Shown: positions 17,616-27,129 of the stretch, in pieces
How positions within the stretch are numbered: the first letter of the stretch is position 1
Layout: each line of letters begins with the position of its first letter
DNA from: Siminovitchia fordii DSM 16014 = CIP 108821
GTDB taxonomy: Bacteria; Bacillota; Bacilli; Bacillales; Bacillaceae_C
DNA: 64,000 nucleotides
Assembly (NCBI RefSeq): GCF_000374565.1
Contig: NZ_KB894703.1
Location: forward strand, 1-64,000
Direction of reading: 5' to 3'
Program-made: the position numbers and the translations under genes
The notes under the pieces: model-generated
The model's database searches: none
Told to the model about the DNA's origin: nothing
What the model saw: only the letters and a program-made list of their open reading frames with translations

Positions 17616-19282
17616 ACGTAGTGGGGCAGAAGCAGGATACTTTGAAGCAGGAAATCAAGAATGCCATTTTAAAAGCCGGACTGGCTGCTGAAGACCAAAT
17701 ACCAGAGATTGTATTGGAAACACCGAAAGAAAAGGCGCATGGTGATTATTCCACCAACATGGCCATGCAGTTGGCTCGCGTTGCAAAAAAAGCTCCGAGA
17801 GCAATCGCTGAAGAGATCAAAGCGAATATAGATATGTCAGTTGCGTCCATTGAAAAAATTGATATTGCCGGTCCTGGGTTTATTAATTTTTATATGGACA
17901 ACAGCTATTTGACTGAGCTTGTTCCGGCGATATTGGAAGCAGGCGATGAATACGGCCGCTCGGAGGCAGGAAATGGCGAAAAAGTCCAAGTGGAATTTGT
18001 CTCTGCCAATCCGACAGGGGACCTTCACCTTGGACATGCGCGCGGAGCCGCAGTCGGGGATTCATTATGCAACATTCTGGATAAAGCAGGTTATGAAGTT
18101 TCAAGGGAATACTATATAAATGATGCGGGGAACCAAATCAATAATCTTGCCCTGTCTGTTGAAGCGCGATATTTCCAAGCGCTGGGACTTGACAAACCGA
18201 TGCCTGAAGACGGCTACCATGGCGAAGATATCGTCGAGATCGGAAAAAAACTTGCTGAGGAACACGGCGATAAGTTTGTCAATGAAAGTGAGGAAGACCG
18301 TATTGCATTTTTCCGCCGCTTTGGGCTGGACTTTGAATTGGAAAAGTTAAAGAATGTTCTGAAGCAATTCCGTGTAGCTTTTGACGTATGGTATTCTGAA
18401 ACTTCCCTTTACGAGAGCGGAAAAATAGATGAGACACTCGGATTATTGCAGGAAAAAGGCCACCTTTATGAAAAGGAAGGGGCAACCTGGTTCCGCTCAA
18501 CCGATTTTGGCGACGACAAGGATCGTGTGCTGATCAAGAATGATGGCAGCTACACATATATTACACCGGATATTGCTTATCATCTGGATAAAATCAACCG
18601 TGGCTTCGATAAGCTCATCAATATTTGGGGGGCGGACCATCATGGTTACATCCCGAGGATGAAAGCTGCCATTGAGGCACTCGGCTTTAACCCGGAGCGC
18701 CTGGAAGTGGAAATTATCCAGCTTGTCAATTTGTATAAAGACGGGGAAAGGGTCAAGATGAGCAAACGTTCTGGTAAAGCAGTGACGATGACTGACCTGA
18801 TTGAAATGGTCGGACTTGATGCCGTTCGCTACTTCTTTGCCATGAGAAGCGGTGACACGCATATGGATTTTGACCTTGATCTGGCTGTTGCCGAATCAAA
18901 TGACAACCCCGTCTTTTACGCCCAATATGCCCATGCACGGATTTGCAGTATTCTTCGTTCCGCGGAAGAAAAGGGAATCACTTTTGATGCAAACACCGAT
19001 TTATCTTCCTTGTCCAGCGACAAAGCGATCGATCTCTTGAAGAAGCTCGGTGAATTCCCTCAAGTCATTGCTGAAGCGGCAGATAAAAGAATTCCACACC
19101 GGATAACCAATTACATTTTTGACTTGGCGTCCGTTTTCCACAGCTATTATAATGCTGAAAAAGTGTTGAATGAGGAACAGCTTGACGAAACGAAAGCCCG
19201 GCTTGCCCTGGTGAATGCGGCACAAATCACGTTGAAGAATGCCTTGACACTAGTGGGCGTGTCTGCACCGGAAAAAATGTAA
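17612..19282 (+). CDS. argS: Arginyl-tRNA synthetase
   Basis: A class I aminoacyl-tRNA synthetase of 556 residues, the same length as in B. subtilis. The N-terminal Add-1 domain (residues 1-115) recognises the D-loop of tRNA-Arg. The HIGH box appears as HLGHA near residue 139 and the KMSKS box as KMSKR near residue 382. The C-terminal DALR anticodon-binding domain ends the protein. Start ATG overlaps the ywiB stop, with SD aggaag upstream. There is no T-box leader. A strong terminator follows immediately. Confidence 0.97.
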   Translation: MNVVGQKQDTLKQEIKNAILKAGLAAEDQIPEIVLETPKEKAHGDYSTNMAMQLARVAKKAPRAIAEEIKANIDMSVASIEKIDIAGPGFINFYMDNSYLTELVPAILEAGDEYGRSEAGNGEKVQVEFVSANPTGDLHLGHARGAAVGDSLCNILDKAGYEVSREYYINDAGNQINNLALSVEARYFQALGLDKPMPEDGYHGEDIVEIGKKLAEEHGDKFVNESEEDRIAFFRRFGLDFELEKLKNVLKQFRVAFDVWYSETSLYESGKIDETLGLLQEKGHLYEKEGATWFRSTDFGDDKDRVLIKNDGSYTYITPDIAYHLDKINRGFDKLINIWGADHHGYIPRMKAAIEALGFNPERLEVEIIQLVNLYKDGERVKMSKRSGKAVTMTDLIEMVGLDAVRYFFAMRSGDTHMDFDLDLAVAESNDNPVFYAQYAHARICSILRSAEEKGITFDANTDLSSLSSDKAIDLLKKLGEFPQVIAEAADKRIPHRITNYIFDLASVFHSYYNAEKVLNEEQLDETKARLALVNAAQITLKNALTLVGVSAPEKM

Positions 19283-19293
19283 TATTTTTCGCT

Positions 19294-19323
19294 GAGAGGA
19301 ACGCTGATATGGCGTTCCTCTTT
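19294..19323 (+). terminator. Intrinsic terminator of argS
   Basis: A perfect 10-bp stem, agaggaacgc (19294-19303) with gcgttcctct (19311-19320), a seven-base loop and a short T tail. It ends four bases before the convergent cardiolipin synthase stop. Confidence 0.85.
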
Positions 19324-19326
19324 TAG

Positions 19327-20529
19327 TTATAAAAAGCTTTTCAGCAACATTCCAGCCCATTCTTTCACACGGATGGAAAGAGGCGGATCATCCATTTCCT
19401 CCAAGAATAACTGGGTGGAGCGGTTGATATCTATCTGAATGATTCTTTCGGTTTTTTGAATGAATGCCTGATCGTAGATGAAACAATTGATTTCGTAGTT
19501 TAGCTTGAAGCTCCTGTAGTCGAAGTTAGCAGTTCCGATATCGCAGATTCTTCCGTCTATCAAAATGATCTTCGCATGGAAAAAGCCGGCTTCATATTGA
19601 TAGACCTTCCCTCCGGCTGCCAGGACTTTCCGTAAATAGTGAAGTGAAGCCTCCTTTACAATTGGGTGGTCTGATTTGTCCGGAACAAGGATTGTTACGG
19701 CAACTCCTCTTTGGACCGCTTGCTCTAATCCATCTACAAGTGTCTCCGGGGGGATGAAATAGGGTGTTCCGATAAATATGCTTTTCTCGGCCTGATCGAG
19801 TAACTTTAGGATTTCCCCTTCTGCATCAACACCCTGCGTCGGAAAAAAACGGTAGGCTATCGGTCCTTTCTCCAAAGAAGGAAAAAGAGACTTGTCTTTT
19901 AAATAATTGTCACCTGTTGCCTGCTCCCAGTCCAATAAAAACTCTCTTTGTAAATCTGCAATACCATCACCTTCGATCCGCAAATGATAATCACGCCAAG
20001 GTGAAAGAACGGGATCAAGATCTATATACTCCTTTCCTACATTAAACCCCCCTACGTAACCAATTTTTCCATCAATAATAGTGACTTTTCGATGGTTTCT
20101 TTGTTGAATGGAGTAAAAGAGAAAGGGAAAGCGTGGACGATGGCAAAAAATAACTTCAACTCCGGCGGAACGTGCCTTTTTTATAAGTTTTTTCGAAACC
20201 TCTCTGCTCCCGAACCAGTCAAGAAGGAGACGCACTTTGAGACCTTTGTTCGCCTGATCGATCAATACTTCAAAAAAATGTTGGCAGAAGTGGTCGTTTT
20301 TTACTATATAGAACAGTACGTGAATACTTGTCTGTGCATTATAAAGGTCATCAAAGTAATTGGAAAAAAGATTAGGGCCGTTAGTAAATATTTGCATCCG
20401 GCCATGTCGAATGGGGTAACTGCAGCGTCTGCTTTTTTTTTCATGAATGTATCTGCCGAGAAAAAAATCCGCAGAAGCGGCAATAAACAATACGATGATT
20501 AGTATAATGAGCCCGGTAAGCCACTTCAA
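19327..20529 (-). CDS. clsB: Cardiolipin synthase, ClsB/YwiE type
   Basis: A phospholipase D superfamily enzyme that condenses phosphatidylglycerol to cardiolipin at the membrane. One N-terminal transmembrane helix (residues ~4-28) is followed by two HKD catalytic motifs, NHRKVTIIDG near residue 145 and HAKIILIDG near residue 317, each with downstream GG/GT-xN segments. At 400 residues it is shorter than the two-helix ClsA type and matches YwiE. Start is TTG, clearly set by ggaggg. It sits next to argS as in B. subtilis. Confidence 0.9.
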   Translation of the reverse strand: MKWLTGLIILIIVLFIAASADFFLGRYIHEKKSRRCSYPIRHGRMQIFTNGPNLFSNYFDDLYNAQTSIHVLFYIVKNDHFCQHFFEVLIDQANKGLKVRLLLDWFGSREVSKKLIKKARSAGVEVIFCHRPRFPFLFYSIQQRNHRKVTIIDGKIGYVGGFNVGKEYIDLDPVLSPWRDYHLRIEGDGIADLQREFLLDWEQATGDNYLKDKSLFPSLEKGPIAYRFFPTQGVDAEGEILKLLDQAEKSIFIGTPYFIPPETLVDGLEQAVQRGVAVTILVPDKSDHPIVKEASLHYLRKVLAAGGKVYQYEAGFFHAKIILIDGRICDIGTANFDYRSFKLNYEINCFIYDQAFIQKTERIIQIDINRSTQLFLEEMDDPPLSIRVKEWAGMLLKSFL

Positions 20530-20654
20530 CGGAATCCCTCCTCAAAGCTCTGTATGAAATGAAACGCCTAATTAGTATTCCCAAAATATCATGTAAAAAG
20601 CTGTGAAAACCGAATAAATCATGTATAATTACACTTGATATAAACAATTGCATA

Positions 20655-20880
20655 TTTTTGGATTCGGTTGCTTTTCATGGCTATTTTAAAGGGCTTTGAA
20701 AGCTGAAAAGGGAAGTTGGTGAAATTCCAACGCGGTCCCGCCACTGTAAATGGGAGCATCTTGCCATATCCACTGTGCATATACGCATGGGAAGGGGCAA
20801 AATGTGATGATCATGAGCCAGGAGACCTGCCGGTTCCAAACACCAAAAGCCTGCGCGGATGGGAGAGGTGACAAGCAGAT
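20655..20880 (+). ncRNA. Cobalamin (B12) riboswitch
   Basis: The leader contains the conserved core of the adenosylcobalamin class: ggaagttggtgaaattcc (from 20711), cgcggtcccgccactgta, gggag, and the B12 box agccaggagacctgcc at 20816-20831. It precedes the B12 transport operon by about 90 bases, with an intrinsic terminator between. B12 binding should therefore switch off btuF-btuC-btuD. The outer boundaries are approximate; the core is unmistakable. Confidence 0.95.
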
Positions 20881-20918
20881 CATAAATCTGTGTGTACGTT
20901 CATGCCTTTATACATACC

Positions 20919-20953
20919 CATCTCCTTCGCCAGGGGATGTTTTTTATTTTTTA
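20919..20953 (+). terminator. Riboswitch expression-platform terminator
   Basis: catctcc (20919-20925) pairs with ggggatg (20933-20939) across a seven-base loop and is followed by a T-rich run. It lies just before the btuF SD, so it looks like the regulated terminator of the riboswitch. The upstream atgggag stretch near 20867 could compete for pairing with ccat-ctcc. Confidence 0.75.
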
Positions 20954-20971
20954 TATAGGAGGATGCACAGC

Positions 20972-21943
20972 ATGAAAAAGGTTTATTCGTTGTTGGCGGC
21001 CCTAATGCTAATAGGTTTATTGGCAGCCTGCGGCAATAATGAAAGTATGGAAGAAGGGAAGCAAGGTAATACTGAACCGAAAACCGAACAGGTTGCCAAA
21101 GACAGCTTTCCGGTGACACTCAAGGATGCGGCAGACAAAGAAATTACAATTGAGAAAAAGCCTGAAAAGATTATTTCCCTCATTCCAAGCAACACGGAGA
21201 TCCTTTACGCTCTTGGTGCGGGGGATGAAGTAGTGGGGGTTTCCGAAAATGATAATTACCCGGAAGATGTGAAGGACAAGGAGCAGGTAGCTGGACTTGA
21301 ATTAAACATTGAGAAGATTATTTCATTAAAACCTGATCTTGTATTGGCACATGGTTCGGCGGGGGATATGTGGGAATCAGGCTTAAAGCAGCTGGAAGAT
21401 AGCGGCATAACTGTTCTTGTAGTTCATAACGCAGAAAGCTTTGATGAAGTGTACGATACGATTGATTTTATTGCCAAGGCTACAGGCCATACGGAAGAAG
21501 CTTCAGATACCATCAATGATATGAAAGCCAAGCTTGATGAAATTGAAAAGAAAGCAGCCGACATCAAGGAAGAAGATCAAAAATCCGTATTTGTTGAAAT
21601 TTCACCAGCCCCTGAAATTTATGCTGCTGGTAAAAATACATTCATGGATGAAATGCTGAAGACAATCAACGCAAAAAATTCCGTTCAAGAGGAAGGGTGG
21701 CCAATGATTAATGAAGAAGCCATCATTAAAATGAATCCGGAAGTCATTATTGTCAACTATAACTATGTAGACAATGCAGTTGATCAGGTGTTAGACCGCG
21801 AAGGGTGGCAGGATGTCGCAGCAATTAAGGGTAAGCAGGTTTATACGGTTGACGAAAACCTTGTGAGCCGTTCCGGCCCGCGGATCGTTGAAGGAGTAGA
21901 GGAGCTTGCAAAAGCTGTTTATCCGGATGTTTTCAAGGAATAA
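20972..21943 (+). CDS. btuF: Vitamin B12 substrate-binding lipoprotein
   Basis: A periplasmic-binding-type lipoprotein (class III, BtuF/FhuD fold) that captures cobalamin for the BtuCD importer. The signal peptide MKKVYSLLAALMLIGLLAAC ends with lipobox LAAC at Cys20. The mature protein shows the class III pattern: KIISLIPSNTEILYALG near residue 65 and a long central helix. I chose ATG 20972 since GGAGG lies nine bases upstream; the open frame reaches back into the riboswitch, and an ATG at 20963 abuts the SD. It is controlled by the B12 riboswitch. Confidence 0.92.
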   Translation: MKKVYSLLAALMLIGLLAACGNNESMEEGKQGNTEPKTEQVAKDSFPVTLKDAADKEITIEKKPEKIISLIPSNTEILYALGAGDEVVGVSENDNYPEDVKDKEQVAGLELNIEKIISLKPDLVLAHGSAGDMWESGLKQLEDSGITVLVVHNAESFDEVYDTIDFIAKATGHTEEASDTINDMKAKLDEIEKKAADIKEEDQKSVFVEISPAPEIYAAGKNTFMDEMLKTINAKNSVQEEGWPMINEEAIIKMNPEVIIVNYNYVDNAVDQVLDREGWQDVAAIKGKQVYTVDENLVSRSGPRIVEGVEELAKAVYPDVFKE

Positions 21944-22967
21944 GTCCCTCTCGGGATATGTAGCGGCAATCTTTTTTCTGATTGCCGCCATTCTTGCTGG
22001 AATTTCAATAGGATCTGTAAGGGTTCCTGTCGGGGATATCGTCAACCTTATCATGGGGCAGATAGTGCCCGTATTTAAAGTGGAGCAAACAGATCCCATG
22101 TTTGTGAACATCGTCATGAATATCCGGCTGCCACGTGTTGTACTTGCTGGCCTCGTTGGCGCATCGCTTTCGATTGCAGGAGCGGCTTTTCAGGGACTTC
22201 TCCGCAATCCGCTTGCCGACCCCTATACGCTTGGTGTTTCATCTGGTGCATCTGTGGGAGCAGTTATTACTTTGTTTTACCAAATCTCCTTGCCGCTCGC
22301 AGGGATATTCACCTTGCCACTATTCAGTATTGCTTCAGCCTTTATCACCATCCTCATCGTCCTTTTATTTGCAAGAAGTATCGACAGATCCATGAAAGTG
22401 GAGACAATCATATTAACTGGAATCATTTTCAGCTCCTTTCTCGGAGCACTCATCTCGTTAATGATTGCCCTTTCGGGTGAAGAGCTTCGACAAATAATAG
22501 GCTGGCTGCTTGGAAGTGTCTCCATGAGAGGATGGAGTTATGTGCAGATCATATTGCCGTTCTTAATAATAGGAAGTCTTGTACTTTTAGTGAATGCCCG
22601 TGAGCTGAATGCAATTGCTTTTGGTGAAGAAAGGGCGCAGTATCTCGGTGTCAATGTGGCTTCCAGAAAGCTCGCTGTTCTTGCTTCAAGTTCGATAATC
22701 ACAGGAGCTGCGGTTGCCGTTTCGGGGACGATCGGGTTTGTCGGACTTGTGATCCCGCATTTGGCGAGAATATTATGGGGCCCGGACCATAAGCACTTAA
22801 TGCCCCTCTCGATGTTGATTGGTGCAGGTTTCCTGATCTTGGCCGATTTAGCTGCAAGGACGATTATAGAACCTGCTGAGCTGCCCATTGGAGTTATCAC
22901 CGCATTAATAGGGGCACCTGTATTTGCTTTTATTTTGCTAAGAAGACGAATGGAAAGAAGTGGATGA
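21906..22967 (+). CDS. btuC: Cobalamin ABC transporter permease
   Basis: A FecCD/BtuC-family permease of 353 residues with about ten transmembrane helices. Family signatures are RLPRVVLAGLVGASLSIAGA and LRNPLADPYTLGVSSGASVGA near residues 60-110, and GFVGLVIPHLARILWG near 275. Start is TTG at 21906 with aaggag nine bases upstream, so the gene overlaps btuF by 38 bp; an ATG at 21927 lacks an SD. It overlaps btuD by 8 bp, which indicates a tightly coupled operon. Confidence 0.92.
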   Translation: MQKLFIRMFSRNKSLSGYVAAIFFLIAAILAGISIGSVRVPVGDIVNLIMGQIVPVFKVEQTDPMFVNIVMNIRLPRVVLAGLVGASLSIAGAAFQGLLRNPLADPYTLGVSSGASVGAVITLFYQISLPLAGIFTLPLFSIASAFITILIVLLFARSIDRSMKVETIILTGIIFSSFLGALISLMIALSGEELRQIIGWLLGSVSMRGWSYVQIILPFLIIGSLVLLVNARELNAIAFGEERAQYLGVNVASRKLAVLASSSIITGAAVAVSGTIGFVGLVIPHLARILWGPDHKHLMPLSMLIGAGFLILADLAARTIIEPAELPIGVITALIGAPVFAFILLRRRMERSG

Positions 22968-24306
22968 CGTGCTTCAAGTGAAAAATCTTTCCGGCGGATA
23001 TTCGGATAAAAATATATTAAAAAACATAACGTTTACAGTAGACCGTGGGGAAATGTTCGGTATCCTTGGACCGAATGGAAGCGGCAAGTCGACGCTGCTT
23101 AAAATGATCAGCAGGCTTCTTCCATTCAAGGATGGGGAGATAATGGTTGCAAACCATCCCATTCAGAACTATTCTTCAAAAGAACTTGCAAAGTTGATGG
23201 CTGTATTGCCTCAGGTTACGAGTGAAGTATTCCCATTCACAGTGAGGGAAACGGTTGAACTTGGAAGATATGCGCATCAGCGCAGCCTGTTCCATTCATG
23301 GAGCCAGAAAGATGAGTCTGTTGTTCAGGAAGTGATGAGCCTGACAAAGATCAAAGCGTTCCAGGATGTGTCATTACAAGATTTATCCGGAGGTGAACGG
23401 CAAAGAGTCTTTCTTGCACAGGCACTTACACAGGAGCCGGACATTCTTCTTTTAGATGAACCTACAAACCACTTGGACCTGTCCCATCAAAAAGGACTGC
23501 TTGATCAGCTGAAACGATGGACAAGGCAGCGAAGGCATACCGTTCTCACTGTTTTTCATGATCTTAACCTTGCTAGCCTTTATTGCGACCGTCTGCTTCT
23601 TTTAGATGAAGGGAAAATAATTTGTATCGGCTCACCGGAAGAGGTGCTGAATGAGCCGTTGATCCGTCGGATTTATAAGACTATGATCGAAAAACATCCT
23701 CACCCCCAAGTCCCGAAACCAAACATGGTGATCATTCCAGAGACAGAGAGGGATCATCAGATGATCTTGGACGGAAGTCATTTATCCAATAGTGACGAAG
23801 CTGTTTTGTTTCATTCTCCTATACCGTTAAAGACAGTAGCATCCGCTTCAAGCGGCTCCGGTATGGGATGGAAGGAAAAATTCTTTATTAGTAAAAATTC
23901 GTCAATAGAAACTGATCCAAAAGCTATTGAAATGAAGGTTCAAAATGATGATCAATTCTATACAAATAGCAGAGAATACCACGAAGATGGGTTTTCTATT
24001 TTATTCGTAATAGTCACAAATCTGCGATTGCAATTTTTTCATACTTGGCTTTTTATTAATGGGCGGGTTTGTGAAAGTGCATTAATTGAAGCGATGGCAA
24101 CTTCTTTGGAAGTAAAGGAAACGGTCTTGAGAGAGAAACACCGACCAAATGAAACGGATGATGGCATCGTGGTTGCGGCCACACAAAAAGGAATCCATTT
24201 CGCAACGGCCAGGCCCACTTCCAAGCTGGGGAAAATCATCCGCCGTGGAATAATGGAAGGCTCTGCAAAGCTGTTTAACAGCATGCAAGCCGGAATGTCG
24301 AAATAA
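22960..24306 (+). CDS. btuD: Cobalamin ABC transporter ATPase with decayed CbiZ-like C-terminal domain
   Basis: Residues 1-255 form a normal ABC ATPase that powers B12 import: Walker A GPNGSGKST, signature LSGGERQRV, Walker B ILLLDEPTNHLD. Residues ~256-448 resemble CbiZ, the adenosylcobinamide amidohydrolase used to salvage cobinamides: LKTVASASSGSGMGWKEKFF, TWLFINGRVCESALIEAM and PTSKLGKIIRRGI. The stretch carrying the usual VTAG-GNA motif is absent between FVIVTNLRLQFF and TWLFING. The ATGTGTD motif is also lost before GIVVAA. The fused domain is therefore probably inactive. Start is GTG, overlapping btuC by 8 bp. Confidence 0.88.
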   Translation: MDDVLQVKNLSGGYSDKNILKNITFTVDRGEMFGILGPNGSGKSTLLKMISRLLPFKDGEIMVANHPIQNYSSKELAKLMAVLPQVTSEVFPFTVRETVELGRYAHQRSLFHSWSQKDESVVQEVMSLTKIKAFQDVSLQDLSGGERQRVFLAQALTQEPDILLLDEPTNHLDLSHQKGLLDQLKRWTRQRRHTVLTVFHDLNLASLYCDRLLLLDEGKIICIGSPEEVLNEPLIRRIYKTMIEKHPHPQVPKPNMVIIPETERDHQMILDGSHLSNSDEAVLFHSPIPLKTVASASSGSGMGWKEKFFISKNSSIETDPKAIEMKVQNDDQFYTNSREYHEDGFSILFVIVTNLRLQFFHTWLFINGRVCESALIEAMATSLEVKETVLREKHRPNETDDGIVVAATQKGIHFATARPTSKLGKIIRRGIMEGSAKLFNSMQAGMSK

Positions 24307-24563
24307 TGTTTATATATCGGTAAGCTTCTGACGTTCGTGAAAAATTGGATTTGAACCTGGAGTTTCCTAATGATCATAGTAAAAATCTGTATTGGATTTC
24401 CAAAGCAGAGGAGCCTGAGATAAAAAGTTGAGTTTTTGGACAAAGGAATCGGAAATTTGCCCCCCCTAAAGGTGTAATCGGCCTCGCCAAAAGCACCATA
24501 TCATACTTTCACCGATCCACACCCCGGATTTAGATCATCCATATCATTACATTTACTTTTTAT

Positions 24564-24598
24564 CTGTCCCTGATCGCATCTCAACAGGGGCAGTTTTT
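24564..24598 (+). terminator. Intrinsic terminator of the btu operon
   Basis: ctgtccctg (24564-24572) pairs with caggggcag (24585-24593) with one G-U, followed by five T. It lies 258 bases after the btuD stop and is the first good terminator downstream. Confidence 0.72.
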
Positions 24599-24876
24599 CA
24601 TTTGTTAAAGAAAAAGAATTGAGGCTTTGTCAGATTATGATGAAAGTTCATAGCGTGTCACCAAAGTTTTTATAACCAAATCGGCATCCGAATGCAGTTT
24701 ATTCTTTTTCCATATCAATAGCTGCTGAATTTTGAGTAGAAATAAGCCGAATTTTTTTGAATGCAGTCATCCCATGCCATTGGAGACAAATCTTTTTTAA
24801 TGAATTTTGATCAGGAAGAGCTCAGCCATGATCTATACATCGAGGGACAGGAGCTTGCACTTTTATAAATTCCATC

Positions 24877-24904
24877 TTGACTGAATGCTCATTCATTATA
24901 TAAT
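24877..24904 (+). promoter_or_regulatory. Sigma-A promoter of fadF
   Basis: TTGACT (24877-24882), a 16-base spacer and a perfect TATAAT (24899-24904), 65 bases before the fadF start. A FadR-like operator fills the spacer. Confidence 0.65.
24878..24895. promoter_or_regulatory. FadR-like operator overlapping the fadF promoter
   Basis: The 18-mer TGACTGAATGCTCATTCA matches 14 of the 16 specified positions of the B. subtilis FadR consensus TGAATGAnTAnTCATTCA. It occupies the spacer between -35 and -10. In B. subtilis FadR (TetR family) represses the fadF operon and is released by long-chain acyl-CoA. The fadR gene itself is not in this window. Confidence 0.68.
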
Positions 24905-24968
24905 AGAGTTAATAACTTTCAGAAAAGTCATTTGTTGTTAACAATTCGGAAGGGAGCGGTCACGTCAT

Positions 24969-27083
24969 ATGCATGCTTTGCTGTGGTTGAATTGGCTTGC
25001 GTTTTTGCTTGTTACGGCTTACGGGGTGTATCTGTTTGCCTATGTCGTCAAAACGCGCATCAAGTTTATTAAACTTGGAAAAAAGACGGAGTTTGATCAT
25101 GATGTAAAAGCGCGGCTGAAAAATATTTGGACCTATGTTTTTGGCCAGAAAAAGCTGCTCAAAGATAAAAAGAGCGGAATTATCCATGTCATGTTTTTCT
25201 ATGGATTTATTCTTGTGCAATTTGGTGCAATCGATTTCATTTGGAAAGGGCTCGCACCGGGGTCACATCTGCCGCTCGGTCCGCTTTATCCCGGATTTAA
25301 GTTTTTCCAGGAAATTGTAACGCTCATCATATTGGTTGCAGTTATATGGGCATTTTACAGACGATATATTGAAAAGCTTGTCAGGTTGAAGAGGGGTTTC
25401 TATGCAGGTCTCGTCCTTCTTTTTATCGGGGGCCTCATGCTGTCTGTATTGCTAGGAAACGGTATGGCGCTTATATGGCAAGGTGAAGAGCTTGCATGGA
25501 CTGAGCCTGTGGCTTCCGGAATTGCTGCTGCATTCAGCTGGATAACCCCGCTTGCTGCAGGTGTGGTCTTTTATGTAGCATGGTGGATCCATTTGCTGAT
25601 ATTACTTGCTTTTCTAGTTTACGTCCCCCAATCGAAACACGCGCATTTGATTGCAGGTCCGGCCAACGTTTACCTTGAACCCCTTGATGGCGGCAGAAAA
25701 CTTGCACCGATTGATTTCGAGGATGAAACGGCGGAGACCTTTGGTGTGGGAAAAATTGATGAATTTACCGATCTCCAGCTTGTTGATCTGTATGCTTGTG
25801 TGGAGTGCGGCCGCTGTACCAATATGTGTCCGGCGACGGGAACCGGAAAAATGCTGTCTCCGATGGATATCATGATTAAGCTCCGAGACCATTTGACGAA
25901 TTACGGAGCTGCCGTAACGAGAAAGCAGCCATGGGTACCGACTTACGCTTTTGCCAAAACAGTTGGCAATCAAATAGCGAAGGCAAGTGGAGGCAAAGGA
26001 GCATCTGAAGCAGCCGCGGCTTTGGATTATCAGGCGAGCATGATTGGCGATATTATTACCGAAGAAGAGTTATGGGCCTGTACAACGTGCCGTAATTGTG
26101 AAGATCAGTGCCCCGTGATGAACAAACATGTAAGCCATATTATCGATATGCGCCGCTACCTTGTACTTACAGAAGGCAAAATGAATCCCGATGCACAGCG
26201 GGCGATGCAAAATATTGAAAGGCAAGGAAATCCTTGGGGACTGAACCGGAAGGAAAAAGAGAATTGGCGTGAGCTTCGTGATGATGTACAAGTACCGACA
26301 GTAAAAGAGTTGAAGAAAACAGGGGAAGAATTTGAATATTTGCTCTGGGTCGGCTCGATGGGGGCGTTTGATAACAGAAGCCAAAAGATCGCACTGTCCT
26401 TTGCAAAATTGCTTAACGAAGCCGGCGTGAAATTTGCCATTCTTGGAAACAAGGAAAAAAATTCCGGTGACACGCCAAGGCGTCTTGGAAATGAGTTCTT
26501 ATTCCAGGAGCTGGCCTCTGCTAATATAAAAGAATTTGAGAAAAACGGTATTAAAAAAATTGTAACAATAGACCCTCATGCATATAATATTTTTAAAAAT
26601 GAGTATCCTGACTTTGGGTTGGAAGCGGAAGTCTATCATCACACCGAGCTGCTTGATCAGTTGGTGAAAGAAGGACGACTAAAGCCAAAATATGAAGTGA
26701 ATGAAAAAATTACCTTCCACGACTCTTGCTATCTTGGGCGCTATAACGACGTTTATGATCCACCGAGGGAAATTCTTAAGTCGATCCCAGGTGTCACTCT
26801 GGTGGAAATTGAAAGAAACCGGGAAAATGGCATGTGTTGTGGTGCAGGCGGCGGATTGATGTGGATGGAAGAAGATACAGGACACCGTATAAATGTCGCA
26901 AGGACCGAGCAGGCTCTTGCTGTCAATCCCTCTATCATCAGTTCCGGCTGTCCATATTGCCTGACGATGCTGTCTGATGGAGCCAAGGCCAAAGAGGTCG
27001 AGGATACGGTAAAAACATACGATGTAGCAGAGATTTTGGAAAAAACTGTACTCGGTGAGCCGGGTACTCATCAAGCTTCATAA
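24969..27083 (+). CDS. fadF: Membrane-anchored iron-sulfur oxidoreductase FadF
   Basis: A 704-residue protein linking acyl-CoA dehydrogenase/ETF electrons to the membrane; in B. subtilis fadF (ywjF) belongs to the FadR regulon. The N-terminal ~220 residues have five to six transmembrane helices resembling the NarI-like haem b domain. Two 4Fe-4S motifs follow, CVECGRCTNMCP (residues 277-288) and CTTCRNCEDQCP (around 371-382). The C-terminal part carries two CCG-type domains (HDSCYLGRYN; GMCCGAGGGLMWME near 622). Start is ATG 24969 with SD gggag some 12 bases upstream. Confidence 0.9.
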   Translation: MHALLWLNWLAFLLVTAYGVYLFAYVVKTRIKFIKLGKKTEFDHDVKARLKNIWTYVFGQKKLLKDKKSGIIHVMFFYGFILVQFGAIDFIWKGLAPGSHLPLGPLYPGFKFFQEIVTLIILVAVIWAFYRRYIEKLVRLKRGFYAGLVLLFIGGLMLSVLLGNGMALIWQGEELAWTEPVASGIAAAFSWITPLAAGVVFYVAWWIHLLILLAFLVYVPQSKHAHLIAGPANVYLEPLDGGRKLAPIDFEDETAETFGVGKIDEFTDLQLVDLYACVECGRCTNMCPATGTGKMLSPMDIMIKLRDHLTNYGAAVTRKQPWVPTYAFAKTVGNQIAKASGGKGASEAAAALDYQASMIGDIITEEELWACTTCRNCEDQCPVMNKHVSHIIDMRRYLVLTEGKMNPDAQRAMQNIERQGNPWGLNRKEKENWRELRDDVQVPTVKELKKTGEEFEYLLWVGSMGAFDNRSQKIALSFAKLLNEAGVKFAILGNKEKNSGDTPRRLGNEFLFQELASANIKEFEKNGIKKIVTIDPHAYNIFKNEYPDFGLEAEVYHHTELLDQLVKEGRLKPKYEVNEKITFHDSCYLGRYNDVYDPPREILKSIPGVTLVEIERNRENGMCCGAGGGLMWMEEDTGHRINVARTEQALAVNPSIISSGCPYCLTMLSDGAKAKEVEDTVKTYDVAEILEKTVLGEPGTHQAS

Positions 27084-27091
27084 TATATTTC

Positions 27092-27124
27092 GAGGTGCTT
27101 CTTTTAAAAGAGGCGCCTCTTTCT
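27092..27124 (+). terminator. Terminator of fadF
   Basis: An 11-bp stem with two G-U pairs (27092-27102 with 27109-27119), a six-base loop and a short T tail, nine bases after the fadF stop. It separates fadF from the thiolase operon. Confidence 0.78.
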
Positions 27125-27129
27125 CCAAG

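Larger units (their letters stand above)
24307..24968. other. Gap of about 660 bases between btuD and fadF
   Basis: No convincing coding frame on either strand. The gap holds a terminator at 24564-24598 and the fadF promoter/operator at 24877-24904. The rest is low-complexity, AT-rich sequence with no recognisable repeat-family copy. Confidence 0.6.

Noticed and set aside
20750-20971. N-terminal extension of btuF by 74 residues
   Set aside because: It would be translated from inside the cobalamin riboswitch and its terminator; the signal peptide starts at 20972 after a proper SD.
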